Assembly: GCF_943193195.1 (NCBI RefSeq) | Contig: NZ_CALPDG010000016.1 | Span: 1-64,000, forward strand | Origin: Mediterraneibacter agrestimuris | GTDB taxonomy: Bacteria; Bacillota; Clostridia; Lachnospirales; Lachnospiraceae | Reading direction: 5' to 3' | DNA length: 64,000 nucleotides | In this document: positions 44,319-52,742 of the stretch, in pieces | Layout: every line of letters begins with the position of its first letter | Numbering within the stretch: position 1 is the first letter of the stretch | The notes under the pieces: model-generated | Databases searched by the model: none | What the model saw: the letters and a program-made list of their open reading frames with translations, nothing else | What the model was told of the DNA's origin: nothing | Position numbers and translations under genes: made by a program

Positions 44319-45326
44319 ATGAAAAATAAGACAACGGGGAATCGCATCGCATTTATAATAAGAAAGCTGTTACGTCTGGCATTACTCTTGTTTGTGACAA
44401 GTATTACTTCATTTGTGCTGATGAAGGCGTCACCCATTGATCCGCTTCAGGCAAATGTGGGACAGTCGGCGCTTGGAACGATGAGCATAGAGCAGATAGC
44501 AAGACTTCAGGCATACTGGGGTGTGGGAGGCAATCCAGTGAAACAGTATCTGGGGTGGGCGGCGGATTTTGTCCGGGGGGACATGGGAATGTCCCTGTTA
44601 TACCATCAGGCGGTGTCGGAGGTTATTGCGGTACGGCTTCAAAATTCCCTCGTTCTGATGGTGACTGCATGGCTTTTGTCGGGAGTGTTAGGACTGGCTC
44701 TGGGTGCAGCTGCAGGAATGAACCGTGGGCGGTGGATCGATAGAGGGATCAAAGGTTATTGCCTTGTGATCTCCAGTACGCCGGCTTACTGGCTGGCGAT
44801 GCTTCTTTTGATCGTGTTTGGGGTATGGCTGAAAACCTTTCCAGTTGGCTTAAGCGTGCCGATCGGAGTTGCCGCGGCAGATGTGACATTTACGGAGAGG
44901 GTGCAGCATTTTGTTCTTCCCGCGCTGGCGCTGAGCATTACGGGAATCGCGGGTATTGCGCTACATACAAGGGAGAAAATGATTGAGATAACGGAAAGTG
45001 AGTATATGCTGTTTGCCCGGGCGAGGGGCGAGAAGGGGTGGCGGCTTTTCTGGAATCATGGATTTAGAAATGTACTGCTTCCCGCGATAACGCTGCAGTT
45101 TGCGTCCATCAGTGAAATCTTCGGAGGTTCGGTACTGGTGGAGCAGGTGTTTTCTTATCCCGGACTGGGACAGGCGGCAGTGGCGGCAGGTCTTGGGAGT
45201 GACATGCCTTTACTGATGGCGGTTACAATCGTAAGCGCCTTATTTGTGTTTGGCGGAAATATGATTGCGGACGTACTTTACGGGATTGTAGACCCACGGA
45301 TCCGAAAAGGAGGTGTGGGGCAGTGA
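44319..45326 (+). CDS. ABC transporter permease, NikB/DppB type
   Basis: The product is 335 aa with about six membrane helices. The N-terminal KLLRLALLLFVTSITSFVLMK and the cytoplasmic coupling loop (EYMLFARARGEKGWRLFWNH, about residues 226-245) with GGSVLVEQVFSYPGLG following are standard for this family. The start at 44,319 is supported by AAAGGAG; an in-frame GTG at 44,295 is upstream of it. The stop overlaps the next gene by 4 bases (GTGA). Confidence 0.9.
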   Translation: MKNKTTGNRIAFIIRKLLRLALLLFVTSITSFVLMKASPIDPLQANVGQSALGTMSIEQIARLQAYWGVGGNPVKQYLGWAADFVRGDMGMSLLYHQAVSEVIAVRLQNSLVLMVTAWLLSGVLGLALGAAAGMNRGRWIDRGIKGYCLVISSTPAYWLAMLLLIVFGVWLKTFPVGLSVPIGVAAADVTFTERVQHFVLPALALSITGIAGIALHTREKMIEITESEYMLFARARGEKGWRLFWNHGFRNVLLPAITLQFASISEIFGGSVLVEQVFSYPGLGQAAVAAGLGSDMPLLMAVTIVSALFVFGGNMIADVLYGIVDPRIRKGGVGQ

Positions 45327-46150
45327 GAGAAAAAAATAATCGGAGACAACGGGTACTGGCGGGATTGATTTTCTCAGTTATTTTTTTAGCTGTTGTCTGT
45401 ATCGGCGGGATATTGTGCAAGCAGGAGGCGGCTGCAACGGATTTTTCCAGAAAGAATCTGGCGCCTTGTACAGAATATTTGTTTGGAACAGACTGGCTGG
45501 GGCGAGATATGTTCGCAAGGACACTTCGGGGACTGTCTGTCAGTATTCTGCTGGGGATGGTATCTGCGGCGGTCAGTGCGGCTGCGGCGTTTGTGTTGGG
45601 TGTGATATCCGCGGCGATGGGAAGGACGGCTGACAGTGCGGTGTCTTTTTGCATTGACTGGGTGATGGGGATCCCACATATATTGCTGCTGATTTTGATC
45701 TCTGTAGCGCTGGGGAAAGGATTCCGCGGCGTAGCGGCCGGCGTTGCGCTGACGCACTGGCCGTCTCTGGCGCGGGTGATCCGGGCAGAAATGATTCAGT
45801 TAAAAGAAAGTCCTTATATACAAATTGCAGAGAAGCTGGGGAAACGAAAAGGATATCTGATCCGAAAACATATGCTGCCGCACCTTATGCCACAGTTTTT
45901 TGTGGGACTGGTGCTTTTGTTTCCACATGCTATTCTGCACGAATCCAGTGTGACCTTTCTGGGATTCGGACTGTCGTCAGAACAACCTGCTATTGGAATC
46001 ATTTTGTCCGAATCCATGCGGTATCTGGTGACCGGACAGTGGTGGCTGGCGGCATTTCCCGGAGCAATGCTTGTGCTTGTTGTGATATTGTTCTATGAGA
46101 TCGGGGAAAACCTGAGGAAGCTGTTGAGTCCGGGGAGCGCGCATGAGTGA
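45323..46150 (+). CDS. ABC transporter permease, NikC/DppC type
   Basis: The product is 275 aa, starting at GTG with AAGGAGG ten bases upstream. The external LFGTDWLGRDMFARTLRG motif after the first helix and the coupling loop ESPYIQIAEKLGKRKGYLIRKH are family features, then HESSVTFLGFGL. Five or six membrane helices. It is translationally coupled to the NikB-type gene and should form the heterodimeric channel with it. Confidence 0.9.
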   Translation: MREKNNRRQRVLAGLIFSVIFLAVVCIGGILCKQEAAATDFSRKNLAPCTEYLFGTDWLGRDMFARTLRGLSVSILLGMVSAAVSAAAAFVLGVISAAMGRTADSAVSFCIDWVMGIPHILLLILISVALGKGFRGVAAGVALTHWPSLARVIRAEMIQLKESPYIQIAEKLGKRKGYLIRKHMLPHLMPQFFVGLVLLFPHAILHESSVTFLGFGLSSEQPAIGIILSESMRYLVTGQWWLAAFPGAMLVLVVILFYEIGENLRKLLSPGSAHE

Positions 46151-46220
46151 GAGATGATGAGAAGGTGGAAGCAGCCGCATATGGGGTTCATTGGATATTT
46201 AGTAATGATGTGAGTAAAAA

Positions 46221-47045
46221 GTGAGTGAAAAGCGAGTGAATAAGGGCAATAATATCATATTAAAAATAGAAAACCTACAGATTTCATTTACGCAATATGA
46301 ACGAGGTCTGAAGCAGCGAACGTTTCAGACCGTGAAGGGGATGGACCTGGAAGTGAGTTCAGGAGAGCTTACGGCGGTAATTGGAGCAAGTGGTTCGGGA
46401 AAGAGTCTGCTGGCGCATGCGGTGATGGGACTGCTTCCGTACAATGCGTCCATGAGCGGTGAAATGTATTACTGCGGTGAAAAACTTACGAAGATGAGAC
46501 AGGAGAAGCTCCGCGGAAATGAAATTGTTCTTGTACCGCAGAGTTTAGCTTATCTGGATCCGCTGATGAAGATTGGCAGGCAAATTAAGAAGAACCGTAA
46601 GGATGAGAAAATAAACCAGAGACTGGCAGATATTTTCAGCAGGTATCATTTGAAAGAGGAGGTAGCAAAGCAGTATCCTTTTGAATTATCAGGAGGAATG
46701 AACCGGCGGATTTTGATTTCTACGGCGATGATTGAGAACCCAAGACTGGTGATTGCTGACGAACCCACGCCGGGACTGGATCTGAAATCGGCAAAACGTG
46801 TCATGGAGCACTTTCGGGAGCTGGCGGATATGGGGGCGGGAGTGCTTTTGATCACGCATGATCTGCGCCTTGCAATTGAAACAGCAGACAGAATTATCGT
46901 CTTTCATGACGGAAGGACGATTGACGAAGCAGTACCAACGGATTTTCAAGCGGAAAATACATTGAAACATGCGTATACCAAGGCTCTCTGGCGTGCCATG
47001 CCAAAAAACGGTTTTGCAAATGAAAGTAAGAATACAGATATATGA
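46221..47045 (+). CDS. ABC transporter ATPase, NikD/DppD type
   Basis: The product is 274 aa, starting at GTG. Walker A GASGSGKSL (about residue 54), the signature LSGGMNRRILI and Walker B LVIADEPTPGLD are present; the switch histidine is in LLITHDLRL. The C-terminal oligopeptide-type extension is short, lacking the usual Fe-S-like Cys region of Opp/Dpp ATPases, as in NikD. It pairs with the next ATPase gene. A 70-bp gap separates it from the permease. Confidence 0.9.
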   Translation: MSEKRVNKGNNIILKIENLQISFTQYERGLKQRTFQTVKGMDLEVSSGELTAVIGASGSGKSLLAHAVMGLLPYNASMSGEMYYCGEKLTKMRQEKLRGNEIVLVPQSLAYLDPLMKIGRQIKKNRKDEKINQRLADIFSRYHLKEEVAKQYPFELSGGMNRRILISTAMIENPRLVIADEPTPGLDLKSAKRVMEHFRELADMGAGVLLITHDLRLAIETADRIIVFHDGRTIDEAVPTDFQAENTLKHAYTKALWRAMPKNGFANESKNTDI

Positions 47046-47100
47046 GGCTGTGTGCGGAAATAAGAAACGGAAATACATATAGGATTGAGGATATGGGAAA

Positions 47101-47718
47101 ATGAGATTGGATGTAAAGGAACTTTCGTTTGCATATCAACAGCGGACGGGACAGGGACAGCAAAAGCACATTTTGCAGGAGTTTCAATTGTCTGTGGAGA
47201 GCAGAGAACGGGTAGGACTTACCGCGCCCAGCGGGTTTGGAAAAACGACGCTTTGTAAATTGATTGCGGGTTATTTACAGCCGGATGCCGGGGAGATTCT
47301 GCTGGATGGGAAGCCGTTGTCTTCTTACCGGGGATATTGTCCGGTGCAGATGATCTGGCAGCAGCCGGAACAGGCAGTCGACCCGCTCCTTCGGATGAAG
47401 GATGTGATTGCCGAGGGAGACGAGGTGGAGGAAAGGATTCTGGCAGGACTGGGAATTAGAACGGAATGGGGGAACCGCTTTCCGGGAGAGCTTTCAGGAG
47501 GAGAACTGCAGCGGTTTTGTATTGCAAGAGCGCTTGGAAAGGGAACCCGTTTTCTTCTTGCGGATGAGATCAGTACAATGCTGGACTTGATCACACAGAG
47601 CCAGATCTGGCACTTTCTGATGGAAGAGACAACACAGAGAAATATTGGAATGCTCGTAGTCAGCCATGACAGGGAATTGCTGGAATGTGTTTGCACGCGG
47701 ATAGTGGAAATGATATAA
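47101..47718 (+). CDS. ABC transporter ATPase, NikE/DppF type
   Basis: The product is 205 aa, short for the family. Walker A APSGFGKTTL has a slightly unusual Phe; the signature is LSGGELQRFCIARAL and Walker B FLLADEISTML, with LVVSHDRELLE as the H-loop. Q-loop IWQQPEQAVDPL is present. It should dimerise with the upstream ATPase. Its 3' end contains the promoter of the metal repressor gene that follows. Confidence 0.88.
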   Translation: MRLDVKELSFAYQQRTGQGQQKHILQEFQLSVESRERVGLTAPSGFGKTTLCKLIAGYLQPDAGEILLDGKPLSSYRGYCPVQMIWQQPEQAVDPLLRMKDVIAEGDEVEERILAGLGIRTEWGNRFPGELSGGELQRFCIARALGKGTRFLLADEISTMLDLITQSQIWHFLMEETTQRNIGMLVVSHDRELLECVCTRIVEMI

Positions 47719-47719
47719 T
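47691..47719 (+). promoter_or_regulatory. Promoter of the CsoR-family repressor, inside the ATPase gene
   Basis: TTGCAC (47,691-47,696) and TATAAT (47,714-47,719), spacer 17 bp. The repressor can therefore be made apart from the transporter. Confidence 0.7.
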
Positions 47720-47767
47720 CATTATACTTATAGCCGCAGTGTGCGTGAGAAAGGATTACCGGACGAA

Positions 47768-48154
47768 ATGAATGAACGGGATAGTGAGAAGAAATTACAT
47801 ATACATGAGCATGGAGAGACCCATAGCCGTCTGCATGCCCATAAGCACAGCCATAGTCATGGGAATTTGCATGGGGAACATCATCATGTGCATAGTCAGG
47901 AGGAAAAGAAGGCGGTGATGAACCGCTTGTCCAAGGCGATTGGACATCTGGAGTCTGTGCGCCGGATGGTGGAACGTGACGAAGACTGCAGTGAGGTGCT
48001 GATCCAGCTTGCAGCAGTGCGCTCGGCAATTAATAATACAGGAAAACTGGTGCTGAAAAATCATATCAATCACTGTATTGTGGAGGCAGTGGAAGAAGAC
48101 GATGAGAAAGCGATCGAACTGCTGAATCAGGCGATTGATAAGTTTATAAAGTAA
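47768..48154 (+). CDS. CsoR/RcnR-family metal repressor with His-rich N-terminus
   Basis: The product is 128 aa from ATG 47,768 (AAAGGA upstream; GTG 47,741 is an alternative). Residues 11-42 hold 14 histidines, a likely metal-binding tail. The four-helix core (about 45-128) has the family pattern RLSKAIGHLESVRRMVERD. Its C74, H99 and C103 keep exactly the C-x24-H-x3-C spacing of CsoR and of the nickel sensor InrS. The family binds G/C-tract operators when metal-free. Position after a NikABCDE-like operon suggests it senses nickel and represses uptake or efflux; the metal is inferred. Confidence 0.88.
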   Translation: MNERDSEKKLHIHEHGETHSRLHAHKHSHSHGNLHGEHHHVHSQEEKKAVMNRLSKAIGHLESVRRMVERDEDCSEVLIQLAAVRSAINNTGKLVLKNHINHCIVEAVEEDDEKAIELLNQAIDKFIK

Positions 48155-48246
48155 CTAAAAAATGCGAAGCAATCTAATGTAAATGAGAAGGAGCAGAGTT
48201 TCCCGGTGGAAGGGCATTTGGAAATAAAAAGTACAACGGAATTGAT

Positions 48247-49359
48247 ATGATGCAGAAAGAATTACAGAAAACAAAAAGACGCGGAACAACAGAAAAAAGG
48301 CTGATCGCAGCCTGCGTCTGTCTGTCAGCGGCGGGGATATTGACTGCGCTTGCCGGAATGATGGACAGATTTGGAGAGTGGTATGCCGGACATATTTATC
48401 CGGCATTTGTTTTTGTGCTCGGACATTTGAACGGATGGCTTCCCTTTTCTGTATCGGAAATCGGGATATATGTGATTCTTGCTGCAGCAGTTGTAATGGC
48501 AGTACGAGCGGTGATTCGTGGGAAACGAACAGGCGAAACCGGTAGGTGGATACTGCGGTGGACGTCAGGAGTTTTTCTCACTGCTTCTATTTTATTCTTG
48601 CTTTATGTGATGAACTGTGGAATCAATTACCGCCGCATTTCATTTTCAGAAAAAGAAGGAATATTGACGGAAACGTATTCGGTTGAGGAATTGGGGGAAG
48701 TCTGCGACTGGCTGACAAGGGAGGTCAATGCGCGTGTGGACACTGTGGGCAGAGATGAAAACGGGGTAATGGAACTTAGCGACGGGGAAGGCGGGAAGGC
48801 GGTCCGTGCAATGGAGGGATTGGCAGAGAGGTATGAATCTATGAGAGGATATTATCCGCAGCCGAAGGCTTTGCTTGTGTCGGAGATTCTGTCTTATCAG
48901 AGTCTGACGGGGATCTATCTGCCCTTTACTGTAGAGGCAAATTATAATGGTGATATGACAGCATATAATATTCCATTTACGATGTGCCATGAACTGTCGC
49001 ACCTGCGCGGATTTATGCAGGAGGAAGAAGCTAATTTTATTGCTTTTCTGGCATGTGAAATGTCGGACGAACCAGAATTTCAATACAGCGGATACCTGAT
49101 GGCATGGATTTACAGCACAAATGCATTGTACCGGGCGGACAGAGAGAAGTGGGCGGAGGTATGTCAAGAATTGGATGTAAAGGCAGATGCAGATTTACAG
49201 GCAAATACTGTATTCTGGGATTCTTATGATGGGACTGTAGCAGAAGTGGCTGATAAAGTGAATGATACATATCTAAAAGTAAACGGACAGGCAGATGGAG
49301 TGAAAAGCTATGACCGGATGGTGGATCTGCTGGCAGCATATTATCAAAATGATGTGTAA
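48247..49359 (+). CDS. DUF3810-family membrane metallopeptidase-like protein
   Basis: The product is 370 aa. Three hydrophobic helices occur in the first 130 residues (about 18-38, 55-83 and 100-122). The external domain has MCHELSHLRGF, an HExxH zinc-protease motif (about residues 244-248), with EEEANFIAFLAC 14 residues later, supplying the third ligand glutamate, as in DUF3810. No substrate is known. It starts 92 bp after the metal repressor and has no close partner downstream. Confidence 0.85.
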   Translation: MMQKELQKTKRRGTTEKRLIAACVCLSAAGILTALAGMMDRFGEWYAGHIYPAFVFVLGHLNGWLPFSVSEIGIYVILAAAVVMAVRAVIRGKRTGETGRWILRWTSGVFLTASILFLLYVMNCGINYRRISFSEKEGILTETYSVEELGEVCDWLTREVNARVDTVGRDENGVMELSDGEGGKAVRAMEGLAERYESMRGYYPQPKALLVSEILSYQSLTGIYLPFTVEANYNGDMTAYNIPFTMCHELSHLRGFMQEEEANFIAFLACEMSDEPEFQYSGYLMAWIYSTNALYRADREKWAEVCQELDVKADADLQANTVFWDSYDGTVAEVADKVNDTYLKVNGQADGVKSYDRMVDLLAAYYQNDV

Positions 49360-49431
49360 GTTAATTAATGAAAACCAGAAATAAAAAGAGGAGGCTATCG
49401 GGAAATCAATGTCATCACTTCATTAGTCGGA

Positions 49432-49471
49432 CATCTTGAAGCGCAGTGCAAGATGCGTGTGAACAGTAACG
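49432..49471. repeat. Dispersed palindrome, partial copy F
   Basis: CATCTTG/CAAGATG stem is followed by GTGTGAACAGTAAC, identical to the right arm of copy E. The left arm is missing. Confidence 0.5.
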
Positions 49472-49508
49472 AAAAATTGGTCGTTTGATCCTGCTCATAA
49501 AAATTTAG

Positions 49509-49537
49509 TTGTGAAAACAAATGCAAAAGGGTATAAT
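49509..49537 (+). promoter_or_regulatory. Promoter of the toxin-antitoxin pair
   Basis: TTGTGA (49,509-49,514) and TATAAT (49,532-49,537), spacer 17 bp. Confidence 0.75.
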
Positions 49538-49596
49538 ATAGTAAAAACATAGTTTGATAATAGTAAAAAGATTCTCATATAAAAGGGAGTGATTTT

Positions 49597-49878
49597 ATGA
49601 CTTTTACAGATGTTAGCATTAAAGTTCCAGAAGGAATGACTATGTATTTACGTCCAAAGAATCCACGAGCAGAATTAGAAAGAAATGCTCTTTTGCTTTA
49701 TCCATACATTAACGATAGAACAATCTCTCACGGTAAAGCTGCTGAGATTTTGGGAATATCCAAATATGATTTGATTGAATTATACGATTACATGGGTTTT
49801 GCCTATCTTTCTATGGATATTTCAGAAGTTGAGGATGAAGTTGCAAATTGGGAGAAAGTGAAGGAGGCCCTTGTATGA
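49597..49878 (+). CDS. UPF0175-family antitoxin
   Basis: The product is 93 aa. ALLLYPYINDRTISHGKAAEIL and GISKYDLIELYDYMG match UPF0175, a small helix-turn-helix family that is the usual partner of DUF3368 PIN-like toxins. Its stop overlaps the toxin ATG (ATGA). It is AT-rich relative to neighbours. AAGGGAG precedes the ATG. Confidence 0.85.
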   Translation: MTFTDVSIKVPEGMTMYLRPKNPRAELERNALLLYPYINDRTISHGKAAEILGISKYDLIELYDYMGFAYLSMDISEVEDEVANWEKVKEALV

Positions 49879-50369
49879 TAGTTGTTGCCGACACGACACC
49901 TCTTATCTCCTTAATGAAAATTGATCATTTGGATTTACTCCATCAACTTTTCGGAGAAGTACAAATCCCATCTGCCGTTTTCGAGGAGCTTGTTTCAAAT
50001 TCGGGATTTCCAAACGAATGCAGACAAATCAGGAAATGCACATTTATAAAAAAGGTAGAGGTCACTGATGTACGCGCTGTAAATTTACTTCGGCGTTCTT
50101 CTGGATTAGATGCAGGTGAAAGCGAAGCTATTGTACTATCGGATTCCACTAATGCCTCTTTGCTTCTTATGGATGAAGTCAAAGGATGACAGGTTGCCGC
50201 ACAAATGGGCATTCCGCTTATGGGGACAATCGGTATTCTCATAGTCGCATATAAAGAAAATCTGCTATCTAAAGAGGAGATTCTTCAATGCATAGGAATC
50301 TTAAAAATTACCGGACGACATATCAGTAATAGACTATATGAACAGTTACTAGAAAAACTATCCCATTAG
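49875..50369 (+). pseudogene. DUF3368 PIN-like toxin with in-frame stop
   Basis: The N-terminal 104 residues read as a PIN-like nuclease: MIVVADTTPLISLMKIDHLD, VPSAVFEEL-like IPSAVFEELVSN, and LDAGESEAIVLSD. Codon 105 is TGA (50,187-50,189) after MDEVKG; the frame then continues QVAAQMGIPLMGTIGILIVA to a stop at 50,369, exactly as the rest of the family. A single CGA-to-TGA change would explain it. The toxin is probably inactive while the antitoxin survives. AAGGAGG precedes the ATG at 49,875. Confidence 0.85.
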
Positions 50370-50592
50370 AAAAATTCAATATATTTCGAGCCACCCATTT
50401 TGGACGGCTCTTTCTATTTATAGCATACATAATAATCCGAAAATAAAATATTGAACTCATCTTTTGCCGGTACTGCCAGTACAAAGTAAAATTTCTTAAT
50501 CAGTTTCTTTCTCTCGATTCCATCTTTCTGAATCTTCATCAATACCGATGCCACCTTATTTTTCAGAATTGATTTTTTGAATTTTGAAAAGT

Positions 50593-50631
50593 AAAAAAGC
50601 CTCAGAAAACCTTGATTTTCCGGGCTTTTTT
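50593..50631 (-). terminator. Terminator of the tRNA-Glu/tRNA-Cys transcript
   Basis: On the minus strand GCCCGG..AAAATC pairs with TTTTCTGAGGC and is followed by six T. It has a T run on both strands. The 50,370-50,592 gap holds a weak GAGCC/GGCTC stem and nothing else recognised. Confidence 0.75.
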
Positions 50632-50634
50632 AAG

Positions 50635-50705
50635 AGGCGCAGACCGGATTTGAACCGGTGAATCAGGGTGTTGCAGACCCACGCCTTACCACTTGGCTAC
50701 TGCGC
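50635..50705 (-). tRNA. tRNA-Cys (GCA)
   Basis: Acceptor GGCGCAG/CTGCGCC, D arm with AGTGGTAA, anticodon stem TGGGT/ACCC with loop CTGCAAC (GCA), T arm ACCGG-TTCAAAT-CCGGT, discriminator U as usual for Cys. It lies downstream of tRNA-Glu on the same strand. Confidence 0.95.
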
Positions 50706-50810
50706 CTAGCTATGAGCACTTGATGTCTGTATTTTAGACATCTACGTGCGATGCATATCGTCGCCGTTAGCGAGGTTCCTACGAACTTACCAGCTTACCA
50801 GACGACGTAG

Positions 50811-50882
50811 TGACTCCAACGGGAATCGAACCCGTGTTACCGCCGTGAAAGGGCGATGTCTTAACCGCTTGACCATGGAGCC
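50811..50882 (-). tRNA. tRNA-Glu (UUC)
   Basis: Acceptor GGCTCCA/TGGAGTC, D arm with AAGCGGTTAA, anticodon loop CTTTCAC (UUC) on stem CGCCC/GGCGG, T arm ACGGG-TTCGATT-CCCGT. First of the two-tRNA transcript; a 105-bp spacer separates it from tRNA-Cys. Confidence 0.95.
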
Positions 50883-50978
50883 ATATGAATAGAATCATCT
50901 GCGTGAACAGTGACCATTTGTTATACTATCATAGATTGAATATAATTGCAAGCATTTTTTTACTGTGCTATGATAAAT

Positions 50979-51014
50979 ATGTAACAGTGCAGCCGAAAGG
51001 CTGAACTGTTACAT
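50979..51014. repeat. Dispersed palindrome, copy G
   Basis: ATGTAACAGTGCAGCC, loop GAAA, GGCTGAACTGTTACAT. The inner 32 bases equal the reverse complement of copy A. It lies between the tRNA pair and the xylose locus. Confidence 0.85.
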
Positions 51015-51065
51015 AAATATAGTTACTGTGTACAGTATCAGAAAATGTGATGGAGAGGATATACG

Positions 51066-51893
51066 ATGGAATATAATCACGAAGTTATTTTGCCAAATGA
51101 AGATTTGCCTTTTAAATTATTTTTATTTGAAGGAGAGCGAGGTAATTATTTCCGTGACAAGCATTGGCACCGTTCGATAGAGATTTTTGCAGTGTTCGAG
51201 GGAGGTCTGACATTTTATTTAATGGAGACGGAGCAGCAGCTTAAGCCGGGAGATTTTATGCTTGTAAATTCCAATGAAATCCATTCGGTGGATTCTCCGC
51301 TTCCGAATCAGACGGTTGTAGTGCAGATCCCCCTACAGACATTTTCTGGTTATTTTACAGGAGAACAATTTATCCGTTTCACACATGACCCAAAGTTACA
51401 TGATGCACAGGTGATGAAGCTGATCAAAGAAATGTATACCACATACATGGAGAAGAAGCCGGGGTATGAGATGAAGGTCAAGAGCGGATATTATATGCTT
51501 CTCTACTTGCTTGTGACGAAATACAGGGAAATGGATGTGACACAGAGGATGTTGAAGCAGAATAAAAAGCTAAACCGTCTGACGACAATAACAAATTATA
51601 TCAAGGAGAATTACCGGGAGGAGATATCATTGGAATCTCTGGCGGGGATTTTTGGATATGCGCCTGCATATTTGTCAAGAATGTTCCAAAAATATGCGGG
51701 TATCAATTATAAGGATTATGTGCAGAGTGTGCGGGTGGAGTATGCATTTCGGGAACTGGCTGGCACGGATCATACAGTAAGTGAGATTGCGTCTAACAAT
51801 GGATTTCCTAATAGTAAAGCTTTTACAAAGGCATTTCAGAAAAAGTATGGAATGCTGCCCAGTGAGTATAGAAGAAGTATAAGCGGACGGTAG
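51066..51893 (+). CDS. AraC-family regulator with cupin sensor
   Basis: The product is 275 aa. An N-terminal cupin-like domain (about residues 10-100: HWHRSIEIFAVFEGGLTFYL, LKPGDFMLVNSNEIHSVDS) should bind a sugar; the C-terminal AraC domain (about 175-272) has EEISLESLAGIFGYAPAYLS and HTVSEIASNNGFPNSKAFTK. It reads towards the DUF4867, isomerase and kinase genes and is probably their activator. GGAGAGGA precedes the ATG. Confidence 0.92.
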   Translation: MEYNHEVILPNEDLPFKLFLFEGERGNYFRDKHWHRSIEIFAVFEGGLTFYLMETEQQLKPGDFMLVNSNEIHSVDSPLPNQTVVVQIPLQTFSGYFTGEQFIRFTHDPKLHDAQVMKLIKEMYTTYMEKKPGYEMKVKSGYYMLLYLLVTKYREMDVTQRMLKQNKKLNRLTTITNYIKENYREEISLESLAGIFGYAPAYLSRMFQKYAGINYKDYVQSVRVEYAFRELAGTDHTVSEIASNNGFPNSKAFTKAFQKKYGMLPSEYRRSISGR

Positions 51894-52050
51894 GGGGAGG
51901 TTGGGAAACATGCTGGATAAAAAATAAAAAGGACAAAAAAATGCCTTTGTTTGGATAAATAAATGGTCGATGAAATGTCTGCGGATTGTTATTATGGACT
52001 CAGAACGAAATACATTTAAAAAAGGCGGAAATAGGAGAAGGAGGTTCATA

Positions 52051-52686
52051 ATGCAGATTCAGAATGTGAATGATGATTCATTCAAAAAATATGGAAAAGT
52101 TCTGAAGGGATACAGTGTAAACGGTATCTTGAAAGAGATGGAGCATACGCCGATGACAAAGGATGTCGTCTATGTTCCGTCTGTGGAAGAATTAGAAGTG
52201 CTGGCGGATGCGGAGGAGATGAAGAATCGTGGATTCGGTGGAATTCCGATTCAGATCGGGTACTGTAATGGAGATAATAAGAAGCTCAATGGTCTGGAGT
52301 ACCACCGTTCTTCGGAAATCAATGTGGCAGTCAGTGATCTGGTTTTATTGCTTGGTCTGGAACAGGACATCGAGGCAGATCATACATATGATACATCAAA
52401 GGTGGAAGCCTTTTTTGTACCGGCCGGAACAGCAATCGAGGTCTATGCCACAACACTTCACTATGCACCGTGTACCGCAGAGGGCGAAGCAGGCTTCCGC
52501 TGCGTGGTCGTATTGCCTAAGGATACGAATACAGAGTTGAATTTTCCGGCTGGAACAGAAGGGGAAGATAAATTGATTACCGCAAAGAATAAATGGTTGA
52601 TCGTCCATGAGGAAGCTGGGATTGAAGGTGCGTTTTGCGGATTAAAGGGTGAAAATATCGAGATAAATCGGAAAGATCCGAGATAG
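52051..52686 (+). CDS. DUF4867-family cupin-like protein of xylose loci
   Basis: The product is 211 aa from ATG 52,051 (AGGAGGT upstream). It has LNGLEYHRSSEINVAVSDLV and VEAFFVPAGTAIEVYATTLH, a beta-rich pattern resembling sugar-binding cupins; H and E residues in these motifs could bind metal. DUF4867 genes are repeatedly found between an L-fucose-isomerase-like gene and xylB, as in Clostridium acetobutylicum CAC2610-CAC2612. The function is unknown; a mutarotase or sugar-phosphate role is possible. The isomerase gene follows after 56 bp. Confidence 0.8.
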   Translation: MQIQNVNDDSFKKYGKVLKGYSVNGILKEMEHTPMTKDVVYVPSVEELEVLADAEEMKNRGFGGIPIQIGYCNGDNKKLNGLEYHRSSEINVAVSDLVLLLGLEQDIEADHTYDTSKVEAFFVPAGTAIEVYATTLHYAPCTAEGEAGFRCVVVLPKDTNTELNFPAGTEGEDKLITAKNKWLIVHEEAGIEGAFCGLKGENIEINRKDPR

Positions 52687-52742
52687 TTTTGTAAATATTG
52701 ATTCAGTGAGTAAGAAATAAATCAGGAAAGGTGGTAAATAAA

